Assembly (NCBI GenBank): GCA_025929855.1
Contig: JAICPK010000066.1
Coordinates: 1 to 5,555, forward strand
DNA length: 5,555 bases
DNA from: Nitrososphaera sp.
GTDB lineage: Archaea; Thermoproteota; Nitrososphaeria; Nitrososphaerales; Nitrososphaeraceae
Direction: 5' to 3'
Position numbers and translations under genes: made by a program. The notes under the pieces were generated by a model, which was given only the letters and a program-made list of their open reading frames with translations, did no database searches and was not told where the DNA came from. How positions within the stretch are numbered: the stretch's first letter is position 1; each line of letters starts with the position of its first letter. Of the stretch, positions 1-5,416 are shown one piece after another.

Positions 1-39
1 CATTTTGCTGGTTTACAGGAGTTTTTCTCTCTCTATTCA

Positions 40-546
40 TTACTTCTTTGACTCCCACTCTTTCTTCTTTCTATCATATTCTGCACGACTGTAAGCCGGC
101 CTAGCAGGATGGCCCATTACCACAGTATCAGGCAGGACATCCTTTGTAACAACTGCAGCCATTGCAACGACGCTGTTTCTACCTACCCGAATACCCGGTT
201 TGAAGACAGACCTTCCGCCTATTATAGCACCATCTTCCACTATTACTCCAGCCATTTTGGGGCTCATCGGATAAGGATCATTTGTGAATGCTGCTGCAGG
301 CCCAATGAATACATTCTTGCCAATTACTGTGAGGGGTGGAATGTAAACTGACCCCTCAATTCTAGTATTGTCGCCTATTTTGACCTTGTAATCTACATGG
401 GTCAGCGAACCTATCATCACATTGTCTCCTATTTCAGCGTCTTTCCCCACATACGCAAAGTGCCATACCTTGACATTCTTACCGATCTTGGCACTCTTGT
501 CAACATAGTTTGTCACGCCCGGCAATGCGGAATAGTTGTTGCTCAT
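40..546 (-). CDS. Left-handed beta-helix (hexapeptide repeat) N-acyltransferase, WlbB/WbpD-like
   Basis: Probably moves an acetyl group from acetyl-CoA to an amino group, most plausibly the 3-amino group of a nucleotide sugar, in the cytoplasm. Of 168 residues, about 13-145 are imperfect hexapeptide repeats (IGKNVK, IGDNVM, IGDNTR, IGKNVF, VGRNSV), the signature of the trimeric left-handed beta-helix fold. Features shared with sugar N-acetyltransferases of the WlbB/WbpD type are the VWHF motif (residues 27-30), GPAAAFTND (82-90) and the closing block VVTKDV...VVMGHPAR (132-149). A charged lysine-rich tail ends the protein. The ATG lies 4 bases after the stop of the Trm112-like gene, with AAGG directly before it, so translation is probably coupled. 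The upstream Gfo/Idh oxidoreductase supports the sugar role, because WlbA/WlbB and WbpB/WbpD act in the same pathways. The fold is near certain. The acceptor is inferred; serine acetyltransferase or another acyltransferase role is less likely from the motifs. Confidence 0.88.
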   Translation of the reverse strand: MSNNYSALPGVTNYVDKSAKIGKNVKVWHFAYVGKDAEIGDNVMIGSLTHVDYKVKIGDNTRIEGSVYIPPLTVIGKNVFIGPAAAFTNDPYPMSPKMAGVIVEDGAIIGGRSVFKPGIRVGRNSVVAMAAVVTKDVLPDTVVMGHPARPAYSRAEYDRKKKEWESKK

Positions 547-550
547 TCCT

Positions 551-826
551 TCACAAATGCCATGGATTTCCTTGCCTTATAACCTTGCCAGGGATCTTAT
601 TTTGCCATTTCCTCAAAAACTCTATGTCTTGGACCTTTTGCCTTTCTCTAAGCTCATCCGGTAGCATGATAGGTATCTCATCAATTATCGGATAGTAGCG
701 ATTGCACTTTGTGCAAAATAGAATACCCTCTTTCACGGTCTGACCTTCTGAAATGATTTGGAAAAGCTCTAATGGATAGTGCTTATCTATGGGACATGCA
801 AGGATATCAAGCATCGACCTGTTCAT
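551..826 (-). CDS. Trm112-like zinc-binding protein (Trm112/UPF0434 family)
   Basis: A small 91-residue protein of the Trm112 family. In eukaryotes and archaea, members bind and activate class I methyltransferases that modify tRNA, rRNA and translation factors. The N-terminus has the family block LDILACP (residues 6-12). A second pair, C38-x2-C41, leads into RYYPIIDEIPIMLPDELR (43-60), the family's most conserved stretch. The first knuckle is C11-P-I-D14, with Asp where many relatives have a second Cys, so zinc may be held by Cys3Asp or not at all. A charged C-terminal tail (60-91) makes it longer than the roughly 60-residue bacterial forms; I believe this is usual in archaea. Its ATG overlaps the TGA of the oxidoreductase (ATGA), and the acyltransferase follows after 4 bases, so it sits inside a tight operon. 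No methyltransferase partner is adjacent on this strand. The family call is firm; the partner is unknown. Confidence 0.88.
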   Translation of the reverse strand: MNRSMLDILACPIDKHYPLELFQIISEGQTVKEGILFCTKCNRYYPIIDEIPIMLPDELRERQKVQDIEFLRKWQNKIPGKVIRQGNPWHL

Positions 827-1782
827 TTCAGATCCAAATACACAGGCGAGCCAGTATTGCTTGACAGTATAGCTGCCTCTGCTACCTTTGTCACGTTTGT
901 CGCGTCTGTAGCAGTCACGACTATCTTTGCCTTACCTTCTATAGATTCAACAAAATTCTTTAGCTCTAATGTCAGCGGTTCTTGGAACTTCCGGCGGGGC
1001 ACTATAGTAGCTTCGGCATGGTCTATTCTGATCTCCTGTGTTAAAAAATCACCGGAAATAATGCCGTCAGTGCATACAGCACTAAAGGTTCTTACCTTTT
1101 TTGGAGTGAGCCAGTTGGATGCAATGACGGCTACTTTTTGCCCTTCAAAGCCAAGCATGATGGTTGCAAAGTCCTCATGTGCATGAAAGCGTTTGCCAGC
1201 ACGTGCAAATATGACGTGCGGGGGGCTCCCAAAGAGGAATATTGCCGCATCAATGTCATGCACTGATGTATCATATATTATCCCTACATCTGTAATATGT
1301 GGCGGCATTCTATTTTCCCTATGAAACTCAATCATCATAGGGTCGCCATACATCTTGCCCTCTACTAGCTTGCGCGTATCGCTAACAGCAGGGTTAAATC
1401 GCTCGACGTAGCCGGATGTTAAAATTAGCTTTTTCTTTTCCGCCATATGTGTCATTTCTTCACATTCTTTGGAAGAGAATGACATGGGCTTTTCAACAAA
1501 TACGTTAATACTATGTTCTATAACCTTCTTGGCCACAGCTGCGTGCGTGTTTGTAGGCGTACACACTAGACAACCGTCAAGCCGTTCCTTTTCCAACATC
1601 TCGTCGATTGAAGAATATGCATGTGCATCATGCCTGCTTGCAATCTCCTTAGCCCTAGCAAGGTCAAGATCGCATACCGCTGCCAGGCAATCAAGCTCCT
1701 TCAACACTCTTGCATGGTTCTTGCCCCATCCGCCAACGCCTATAACAGCAATTCTAGTGTCACTTCTGGTAGTGCCTACCAT
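823..1782 (-). CDS. Gfo/Idh/MocA family NAD(P)-dependent oxidoreductase
   Basis: A cytoplasmic dehydrogenase that probably oxidises a sugar or nucleotide-sugar hydroxyl using NAD(P). From the ATG at 1782 (319 residues), the N-terminal Rossmann fold opens with RIAVIGVGGWGKNH (nucleotide-binding glycines at 15, 17, 18 and 20). The family hallmark EKP follows at 97-99, in VFVEKPMS. The C-terminal domain has GYVERFNPAV (124-133) and DTSVHDID (171-178), which carries the conserved His175/Asp176 region. A GTG at 1797 would add five residues (MVDPC). I prefer the ATG because it puts the Rossmann strand close to the N-terminus and cuts the overlap with ilvE from 22 to 7 bases. The downstream Trm112-like gene overlaps by ATGA. 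With the acyltransferase two genes on, it resembles the WlbA/WbpB-WlbB/WbpD pair that makes 3-acetamido sugars. The substrate is inferred: the superfamily is broad and inositol or other sugar substrates are possible. Confidence 0.9.
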   Translation of the reverse strand: MVGTTRSDTRIAVIGVGGWGKNHARVLKELDCLAAVCDLDLARAKEIASRHDAHAYSSIDEMLEKERLDGCLVCTPTNTHAAVAKKVIEHSINVFVEKPMSFSSKECEEMTHMAEKKKLILTSGYVERFNPAVSDTRKLVEGKMYGDPMMIEFHRENRMPPHITDVGIIYDTSVHDIDAAIFLFGSPPHVIFARAGKRFHAHEDFATIMLGFEGQKVAVIASNWLTPKKVRTFSAVCTDGIISGDFLTQEIRIDHAEATIVPRRKFQEPLTLELKNFVESIEGKAKIVVTATDATNVTKVAEAAILSSNTGSPVYLDLK

Positions 1783-2693
1783 ACAGGGGTCAACCACTCC
1801 ATGTATTCTTTGGCTTCGGCAGACACTATCTTGGCATACATTTCACGGATACTCCTTGTCATCGGCCCTTCCTTTCCGCTACCAACAAGGTAGCAATCTA
1901 TATTGGTAACTGGGACTATCTCTGCTGCAGTGCCGGTAAGGAATATTTCGTCAGCCATATATAGTTCAGTCCTCGCTATCTGGCGCTCAATGACCTTGTA
2001 GCCTAAGTCCTCTGCTATCGTCATGACAGTTTCACGCGTTATACCTTCAAGCGCCGAATCGGCGAAATATGGTGTATAGATATTGTGATGCCGGACAACA
2101 AAAATATTTTCGCCAGAAGCCTCACTTACGTTGCCGTACGAGTCAAGCAGAATCGATTCGTCATAACCGTTACGCTTGCTCTCCTGTGTTGCCAGAATTG
2201 AATTGAGGTAGTTGCCTGCAGCTTTGACAAGTGGAGGAGTCATACTGTCATGTATGCGCCTCCACGAAGAGACACATGCCCTGATGCCTTCGCCCTTAAA
2301 GTATTTTGCAAACGGAAACGTGATTATAACAGTATGAGTCGGCGAGTCCTTTGTCACATTAAGGTCAATACCGTGCAGGCCTACAAACGTCAGTGGGCGG
2401 ATATAGCTCGACTCTTTAACCTTGTTCTCTTGCAACAGCTCGACTGTAGCATTTGCAAGTTCCCGGGCAGAATATTTGAGCGAAATTGAGTAAACCCGGG
2501 CAGAGCGGTGAAGTCGCTTCATGTGGTCTTCCAGCCGGAAAATGTAGACGTTGTTCTTGGCTGCATAGGCACGTATACCTTCAAAGACTGTCGTGCCGTA
2601 ATGGAGGGCGTGGGTATAGATTGGGACTCTGGCGTCTTCCCATTTCACGAGCTTGCCATCAAACCAGACAAACTCGCCGCCTTTTTCCTTCAT
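1776..2693 (-). CDS. ilvE: Branched-chain amino acid aminotransferase (PLP fold type IV)
   Basis: Catalyses the reversible last step of valine, leucine and isoleucine synthesis, moving the amino group from glutamate to the 2-oxo acid with pyridoxal phosphate. The 305-residue protein runs collinear with E. coli IlvE: WFDGKLVKWEDA near the N-terminus, HALHYGTTVFEGIRAY (29-44), YIRPLTFVG (97-105), the PLP lysine in VKAAGNYLNS (Lys157), SEASGENIF (Glu191 expected to hold the pyridine nitrogen), GITRETV, and TGTAAEIVPV (253-262). The active site looks intact. A GTG at 2705, four codons upstream, is preceded by GTGAGGG and is a possible start. I chose the ATG because a TATA-like box centred near 2724 predicts transcription from about 2699, downstream of that GTG, and because it gives seven residues before FVWFDG, as in E. 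coli. The 3' end overlaps the oxidoreductase. A second role as a sugar aminotransferase is speculative, since sugar aminotransferases are normally fold type I. Confidence 0.95.
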   Translation of the reverse strand: MKEKGGEFVWFDGKLVKWEDARVPIYTHALHYGTTVFEGIRAYAAKNNVYIFRLEDHMKRLHRSARVYSISLKYSARELANATVELLQENKVKESSYIRPLTFVGLHGIDLNVTKDSPTHTVIITFPFAKYFKGEGIRACVSSWRRIHDSMTPPLVKAAGNYLNSILATQESKRNGYDESILLDSYGNVSEASGENIFVVRHHNIYTPYFADSALEGITRETVMTIAEDLGYKVIERQIARTELYMADEIFLTGTAAEIVPVTNIDCYLVGSGKEGPMTRSIREMYAKIVSAEAKEYMEWLTPVW

Positions 2694-2719
2694 GTATGAA
2701 GCCACAATCCCTCACTGGA

Positions 2720-2730
2720 TTATAAAAATC
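2720..2730 (-). promoter_or_regulatory. TATA-like box upstream of ilvE
   Basis: On the minus strand this reads GATTTTTATAA, centred about 31 bases before the ATG at 2693, in the 42-base gap after the nucleotidyltransferase stop. Archaeal transcription usually starts about 25 bases downstream of the TATA centre, giving a start near 2699 and a leader of only a few bases. The upstream gene may also read through. Confidence 0.5.
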
Positions 2731-2735
2731 TTGAA

Positions 2736-3359
2736 CTACTTGTAGCCTTCATTGGGGAATTTCATACCCATCACCCTTGTCGTGCTATCTTCCATTCTTG
2801 CAAACTTCTCCACAATGTTCCAGTTCTTCTTGATGATTTCCGCTACTGCTTCAGGCACTTTTTCCCGCCATTCTTCGTCTCTGTCACGACCTTCAACCAC
2901 CTGTCGATAGAGTCTTGCTCTGATCAATGATGCGGAAACTTCAAGCCTGTCAGCTTTGAGTGGGTTGAGCCTATATGCCTTGAGCATAAGCCGCTCGGCC
3001 TTATCACCAGTGTATGACACGAACTTTTCCTCATTTATCTGGGTAATTATCTGATTACGGAGTTCCCATGACCGTGACGAAAGAAGCGGCGGCATGTATT
3101 TCCTGTACGGCGCGTAGAAGGTATAATCGGGAAGCACTGTGACACAGTCATCAAATACAGATTCAACCATCTGCTTCCGCAGTGGATACGAATATGGAAG
3201 GCTCTTTGTGTTTACCTCCTGCCCGTCCTTAATAAAGCGTACTGGGAAAATGTAGACGCGATAGTCCTTTTTGAGCCTCAAGATTATTGATTTGTGAGCA
3301 TTAGTCATCGGGTTTAGATGCACAAGATAGATTGCAGCGGCGTCAGCAGTAGTACTCAT
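2736..3359 (-). CDS. Nucleotidyltransferase-superfamily protein (PPAT/NMNAT-like fold), substrate unknown
   Basis: A 207-residue protein that I place in the HIGH-type nucleotidyltransferase superfamily, whose members transfer a nucleotidyl group from NTP to a phosphate (NAD, CoA, FAD and CDP-alcohol synthesis). Strand 1 is followed by HLNPMTNAHKSII (14-26), close to the phosphopantetheine adenylyltransferase pattern DPITxGH; Thr19 and His22 fill the T/HxxH positions, with Ala21 in place of the usual Gly. YTGDKAERL (116-124) matches the mid-domain region, and VSASLIRARL (141-150) matches the C-terminal ISSTxIR ATP-binding motif. The C-terminal 55 residues are charged and helical. It has its own promoter just upstream and ends 42 bases before ilvE. 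At 207 residues it is longer than CoaD (about 160). NMN adenylyltransferase, a CoA or FAD pathway enzyme, or a sugar/alcohol-phosphate nucleotidyltransferase are all possible. Superfamily likely; reaction not assignable. Confidence 0.72.
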   Translation of the reverse strand: MSTTADAAAIYLVHLNPMTNAHKSIILRLKKDYRVYIFPVRFIKDGQEVNTKSLPYSYPLRKQMVESVFDDCVTVLPDYTFYAPYRKYMPPLLSSRSWELRNQIITQINEEKFVSYTGDKAERLMLKAYRLNPLKADRLEVSASLIRARLYRQVVEGRDRDEEWREKVPEAVAEIIKKNWNIVEKFARMEDSTTRVMGMKFPNEGYK

Positions 3360-3380
3360 GATTTAACTTCGGTAGTGCAA

Positions 3381-3414
3381 AAAAGAGATATAATAAGAAA
3401 AAGTAAAAGAAACA
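3381..3414 (-). terminator. T-rich archaeal-type terminator after Alba
   Basis: On the minus strand, just after the Alba stop, the transcript would run through T tracts of 3, 4, 5 and then 6 bases, separated by C or A. Archaeal RNA polymerase commonly terminates at such oligo-T runs without a stem-loop, and I see no clear hairpin here. The high expression usual for Alba makes a terminator expected. The assignment rests on composition only. Confidence 0.5.
3387..3397 (-). promoter_or_regulatory. TATA-like box upstream of the nucleotidyltransferase gene
   Basis: On the minus strand this reads CTTATTATATC, centred about 32 bases before the ATG at 3359. The predicted transcription start is near 3365, leaving a leader of about six bases. 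It lies inside the T-rich region that probably also ends the Alba transcript. Confidence 0.5.
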
Positions 3415-3420
3415 GCAGGC

Positions 3421-3744
3421 CTAGCTCTTCTTTATCTCGATTTCAATTGTAGAGACGTTTCTTGTCCTGCCGTCCTCCGATTGGACCGTCTCAGATCCAA
3501 TCCTTACGTCACCTATCTTGTATCCTGCATTTTCCATCCTCTTCAGCGTGATCTGCGATACGTCTACTGCTCGTCCAATGCTCAAGCCCCTTGCCTTGAT
3601 TGTCACTGATGGCTGGTTGGCCAACTGGATCAGAGTTGACGTAACATATGTCATGAGCGGTTTCTTGCCAATGTATATTGTGTCGTGGGGTCCTTCTCTG
3701 CGTGGGGTTGTCTGTTCTTGTGATGGTTGTGGTGGTTCTGACAT
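3421..3744 (-). CDS. albA: DNA/RNA-binding protein Alba
   Basis: An abundant archaeal chromatin protein that binds double-stranded DNA and RNA as a dimer and compacts the chromosome. Of 107 residues, about 21-107 match Alba along the whole domain: IYIGKKPLMTYV (23-34), where Lys27/Lys28 correspond to Lys16/Lys17 of Sulfolobus Alba (Lys16 being the acetylated DNA-contact residue); VTIKARGLSIGRAVDVSQ (47-64); and the C-terminal hairpin RIGSETVQSEDGRTRNVSTIEIEIKK (81-106). A Pro/Gln/Glu-rich tail of about 20 residues precedes the domain and is probably disordered; many crenarchaeal Albas have a shorter lead. A TATA-like box centred 26 bases before the ATG suggests a leaderless mRNA, and a T-rich tract follows the stop, so the gene is probably a single transcription unit. 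Identification is firm; the gene symbol follows general usage. Confidence 0.97.
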   Translation of the reverse strand: MSEPPQPSQEQTTPRREGPHDTIYIGKKPLMTYVTSTLIQLANQPSVTIKARGLSIGRAVDVSQITLKRMENAGYKIGDVRIGSETVQSEDGRTRNVSTIEIEIKKS

Positions 3745-3763
3745 GGATGGGTTAAAGTCCTAG

Positions 3764-3777
3764 GGATAATTTAAGTC
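3764..3777 (-). promoter_or_regulatory. TATA-like box upstream of Alba
   Basis: On the minus strand this reads GACTTAAATTATCC, with the A/T core centred 26 bases before the Alba ATG at 3744. That spacing predicts initiation at or next to the A of ATG, a leaderless mRNA. There is no Shine-Dalgarno-like sequence close to the ATG, which agrees. Confidence 0.5.
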
Positions 3778-3842
3778 AACGGTCAGCAAAGCCTGTTTCT
3801 TTAACTCCACCCTTAACCCTTTAGTAATTATCACTAGCGATG

Positions 3843-3850
3843 TATTATAG
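3843..3850 (+). promoter_or_regulatory. TATA-like box upstream of the 162-residue gene
   Basis: TATTATAG is centred about 42 bases before the TTG start at 3889. Initiation about 25 bases downstream, near 3872, would give a leader of about 17 bases. That is long enough to contain the GTGAT ribosome binding site at 3879-3883, unlike the leaderless arrangement predicted for neighbouring genes. Confidence 0.45.
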
Positions 3851-3878
3851 AGAGAAATATGTAGGGCAGACATGCGTA

Positions 3879-3883
3879 GTGAT
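3879..3883 (+). promoter_or_regulatory. Ribosome binding site GTGAT that decides the TTG start
   Basis: GTGAT is complementary to part of the conserved archaeal 16S rRNA 3' end (ATCACCTCC) and lies five bases before TTG at 3889. Since an in-frame TGA sits at 3880-3882, within this site, no earlier start is possible in this frame. The later TTG at 3895 is the only close alternative. Confidence 0.55.
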
Positions 3884-3888
3884 ATCAG

Positions 3889-4377
3889 TTGCGTTTGTTT
3901 AGCAAGAGGGGAAGCAGTAACAAGTGGAAAGCAGAATATGACGATACACTCTACAAGATCTATGATTGGGATGGCAACCTTGCAGGTTACCTGTTTCCAA
4001 CATACAAAGATATAGAGCCCAAAGATGAAGAAGTTATTGTTGAGCTGAATAGAATCCATGTCCAAGTCACGGAAGGGACGCTTTTGCTACCGATGGTAAA
4101 GCTGAACTTGCTAGATAACAATGAAGGAATAGACATTGACTATGTTATTTCTTCACTTCAAGCAAACATAGAAAGAACCAACAGGTGGAAAGAGTGGTTG
4201 CACGATAACGCTGAACCATTCAATATTGCAGATTCTGCCGTGTATACTGCAAGGGAAGATCGCAACATGCTTTCAATATCTCTTGACATCGTTGAAACGT
4301 TTAACCTAGGCGAGAAGGAAGTACGCGACTTTCTATCTCCATTGCTTGACAAGTTACATGAAGATGGACTTCTCTGA
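3889..4377 (+). CDS. Conserved-looking hypothetical protein, 162 residues, TTG start
   Basis: I do not recognise this protein. It looks soluble: no signal peptide or membrane segment is visible. The first 13 residues are basic (RLFSKRGSSNKWK), followed by a beta-rich stretch (YKIYDWDGNLAGYLFPTYKD, then EEVIVELNRIHVQV), an acidic segment (LLDNNEGIDIDYV), a helical Trp-containing region (QANIERTNRWKEWLHDNAEP, about 90-109), and a C-terminal part with strand-like SISLDIVETF and the helix EKEVRDFLSPLLDKLHEDGLL. An in-frame TGA at 3880 and the lack of an in-frame ATG before residue 69 force a non-ATG start. TTG at 3889 is chosen because GTGAT at 3879-3883, matching the archaeal anti-Shine-Dalgarno, lies five bases upstream. 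A TATA-like box at 3843-3850 fits a leader of about 17 bases. The methyltransferase gene follows after 36 bases on the same strand, so a link is possible but unproven. Confidence 0.8.
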   Translation: MRLFSKRGSSNKWKAEYDDTLYKIYDWDGNLAGYLFPTYKDIEPKDEEVIVELNRIHVQVTEGTLLLPMVKLNLLDNNEGIDIDYVISSLQANIERTNRWKEWLHDNAEPFNIADSAVYTAREDRNMLSISLDIVETFNLGEKEVRDFLSPLLDKLHEDGLL

Positions 4378-4388
4378 TTTTATATATA
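4378..4388 (+). promoter_or_regulatory. TATA-like box upstream of the methyltransferase fusion
   Basis: TTTTATATATA begins immediately after the TGA of the 162-residue gene and is centred about 30 bases before the ATG at 4414. Initiation is predicted near 4409, giving a nearly leaderless mRNA. GTGAT at 4401-4405 would then lie just upstream of the transcript and act only on read-through mRNA from the preceding gene. Confidence 0.5.
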
Positions 4389-4413
4389 CGGAGACGTCCT
4401 GTGATATGCAAGC

Positions 4414-5391
4414 ATGAAGATCCAGTTTGCGCCTCACCTCGTCTGTCTCCAACACACCGACAAGCAGCTGCGCCTCCACCTTGAGAGCCTTGAAATGGAT
4501 GGGACAAACGAGTGTATGGAAGGGTTTCTGAGATGCAAAGAGTGTGGCACAAGATACCCAATAATACAAGGCGTGGCAATAGTAGTCAAGGACTTCTTTT
4601 CCTATGCTGCAAGCCGACCGCAGATGTACGGAAGGTGGCTTCTGGACAGCAGGACAAAAGAGATGAAGCAGTTTTTGAAGGAGAGCGGATCGAGACTTTT
4701 GCCGGGCTCTACATCAAACGACAGATACGAAGAGGGAGGCAGCTGGTTCGTCCCTTACAGGTGGGCTCAGTACGAGCATTCTGTAGAGGATAGGTTGCTC
4801 AAGTCGCTCCGGTGGCGATTGAAGCCAAATGAAGTGTACAACAGGATAGTGCACAGCATTAACCCCAAGATGGATGGGGTTGCACTTGACATGGCATGTT
4901 CAATGGGTTATAGTACTATGCTCCTCGCGCAAAAGTATGCGTTTGCAATTGGCATAGACATCTCCTTTTCATTCATCCGCGAAGCTAGAAAGAAGATGTA
5001 CGAATTAAAATGTGGAAATGTTGAGTTTTGCGTATCTGACTTACTGAACACGCCGTTCAACCCTAGCAAGTTTGACCTGATACTTGCATTGAATCTGCTT
5101 GAACTTGTGGATCCGGAAAAGCTTCTAGCGTCAATACACTGGCTACTTAAGCCGCATGCCGATATGATAATTGCTGATCCGTATGATTATAACCGTGACC
5201 CGCCAGTGGAAAAGATCTACGATGCACAATCTTTCCGCAGGCTTTTGGAAAATTCAGGTTTTGAAATAGGGGAAAAGAGCAGCAAGAATGAATCATTTAT
5301 CCCATGGGTTCTTAAAATAAATGAGCGAGCATACCTATTCTACTTTGTAGACTATATCAAGGCTAAAAAGCTGTCGAAGCAGAAATTTTAA
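4414..5391 (+). CDS. Trm112-like zinc-ribbon / class I SAM-dependent methyltransferase fusion
   Basis: A 325-residue probable methyltransferase; the methyl acceptor cannot be read from sequence. The N-terminal 60 residues form a Trm112-like zinc ribbon: C11-x2-H14 as first knuckle, C41-x2-C44 as second, then [13 protein letters not shown] (46-58), parallel to RYYPIIDEIPIML of the stand-alone Trm112 protein at 551-826. A linker rich in Trp, Tyr and Arg (about 70-150) precedes the Rossmann-like domain. Motif I is [12 protein letters not shown] (157-168), an altered DxGxGxG with Ala and Ser at two glycine positions. Motif II is IGIDIS (Asp182), an acidic residue sits in FCVSDL (Asp209), and motif IV is [13 protein letters not shown] (220-232), followed by [17 protein letters not shown]-like TTTTATATATA lies about 30 bases before the ATG. 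GTGAT at 4401-4405 could serve as a ribosome binding site if the leader is long enough. Domain calls are good; substrate unknown (small molecule, RNA and protein all open). Confidence 0.87.
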   Translation: MKIQFAPHLVCLQHTDKQLRLHLESLEMDGTNECMEGFLRCKECGTRYPIIQGVAIVVKDFFSYAASRPQMYGRWLLDSRTKEMKQFLKESGSRLLPGSTSNDRYEEGGSWFVPYRWAQYEHSVEDRLLKSLRWRLKPNEVYNRIVHSINPKMDGVALDMACSMGYSTMLLAQKYAFAIGIDISFSFIREARKKMYELKCGNVEFCVSDLLNTPFNPSKFDLILALNLLELVDPEKLLASIHWLLKPHADMIIADPYDYNRDPPVEKIYDAQSFRRLLENSGFEIGEKSSKNESFIPWVLKINERAYLFYFVDYIKAKKLSKQKF

Positions 5392-5394
5392 TAA
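5384..5394 (+). promoter_or_regulatory. TATA-like box upstream of the RAM-domain gene
   Basis: AATTTTAATAA overlaps the last codons and the stop of the methyltransferase gene and is centred about 28 bases before the ATG at 5417. The spacing fits a leaderless or nearly leaderless transcript. The core is a weaker match to TTTATA than the box before the methyltransferase. Confidence 0.42.
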
Positions 5395-5416
5395 TACAAC
5401 CGAATCAAACATATCT

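Larger units (their letters stand above)
3745..3888. other. Divergent intergenic region between Alba and the 162-residue gene
   Basis: This 144-base stretch is the only sizeable non-coding segment. It holds the Alba TATA-like box on the minus strand at its left end and the rightward TATA-like box near 3843-3850. Between them lies a run with the near-repeat CCCTTAACCCTTTAG (3810-3824). I see no hairpin, RNA gene or convincing operator. A minus-strand frame open across part of it is antisense to the 162-residue gene and looks unlike a real protein. Confidence 0.6.

Noticed and set aside
779..1186. Plus-strand open frame of 135 codons opposite the oxidoreductase gene
   Set aside because: The minus-strand frame has clear Gfo/Idh motifs across the same bases. 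The plus-strand translation is rich in Ser/Thr/Ala and Val without a domain, as expected of an antisense shadow.
1783..1797. GTG start for the oxidoreductase, five codons upstream of the chosen ATG
   Set aside because: It would extend the overlap with ilvE to 22 bases and add MVDPC before a Rossmann strand already preceded by enough residues. Not excluded, only less likely.
1469..1909. Plus-strand open frame of 146 codons opposite the oxidoreductase/ilvE junction
   Set aside because: It spans the boundary of two well-supported minus-strand genes and has no recognisable motif or promoter.
2462..2504. Direct repeat CCCGGGCAGA (2462-2471 and 2495-2504)
   Set aside because: Both copies encode Ser-Ala-Arg in the same frame of ilvE (SARVY and YSARE) with identical codons, 33 bases apart. 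Coincidental codon choice in conserved coding sequence.
3760..4065. Minus-strand open frame of about 100 codons crossing the Alba/hypothetical intergenic region
   Set aside because: It is antisense to the start of the 162-residue gene, covers both promoters, and its translation is a run of hydrophobic and Cys residues with no recognisable pattern. A shadow frame.
4301..4579. Minus-strand open frame of 92 codons over the start of the methyltransferase gene
   Set aside because: It runs antisense to the Trm112-like domain and promoter of the plus-strand gene, and its Cys/Gly-rich translation shows no domain.
4512..4793. Second plus-strand frame within the methyltransferase gene
   Set aside because: It lies wholly inside the real frame, has no start signal, and its Arg-rich translation is typical of an out-of-frame shadow.
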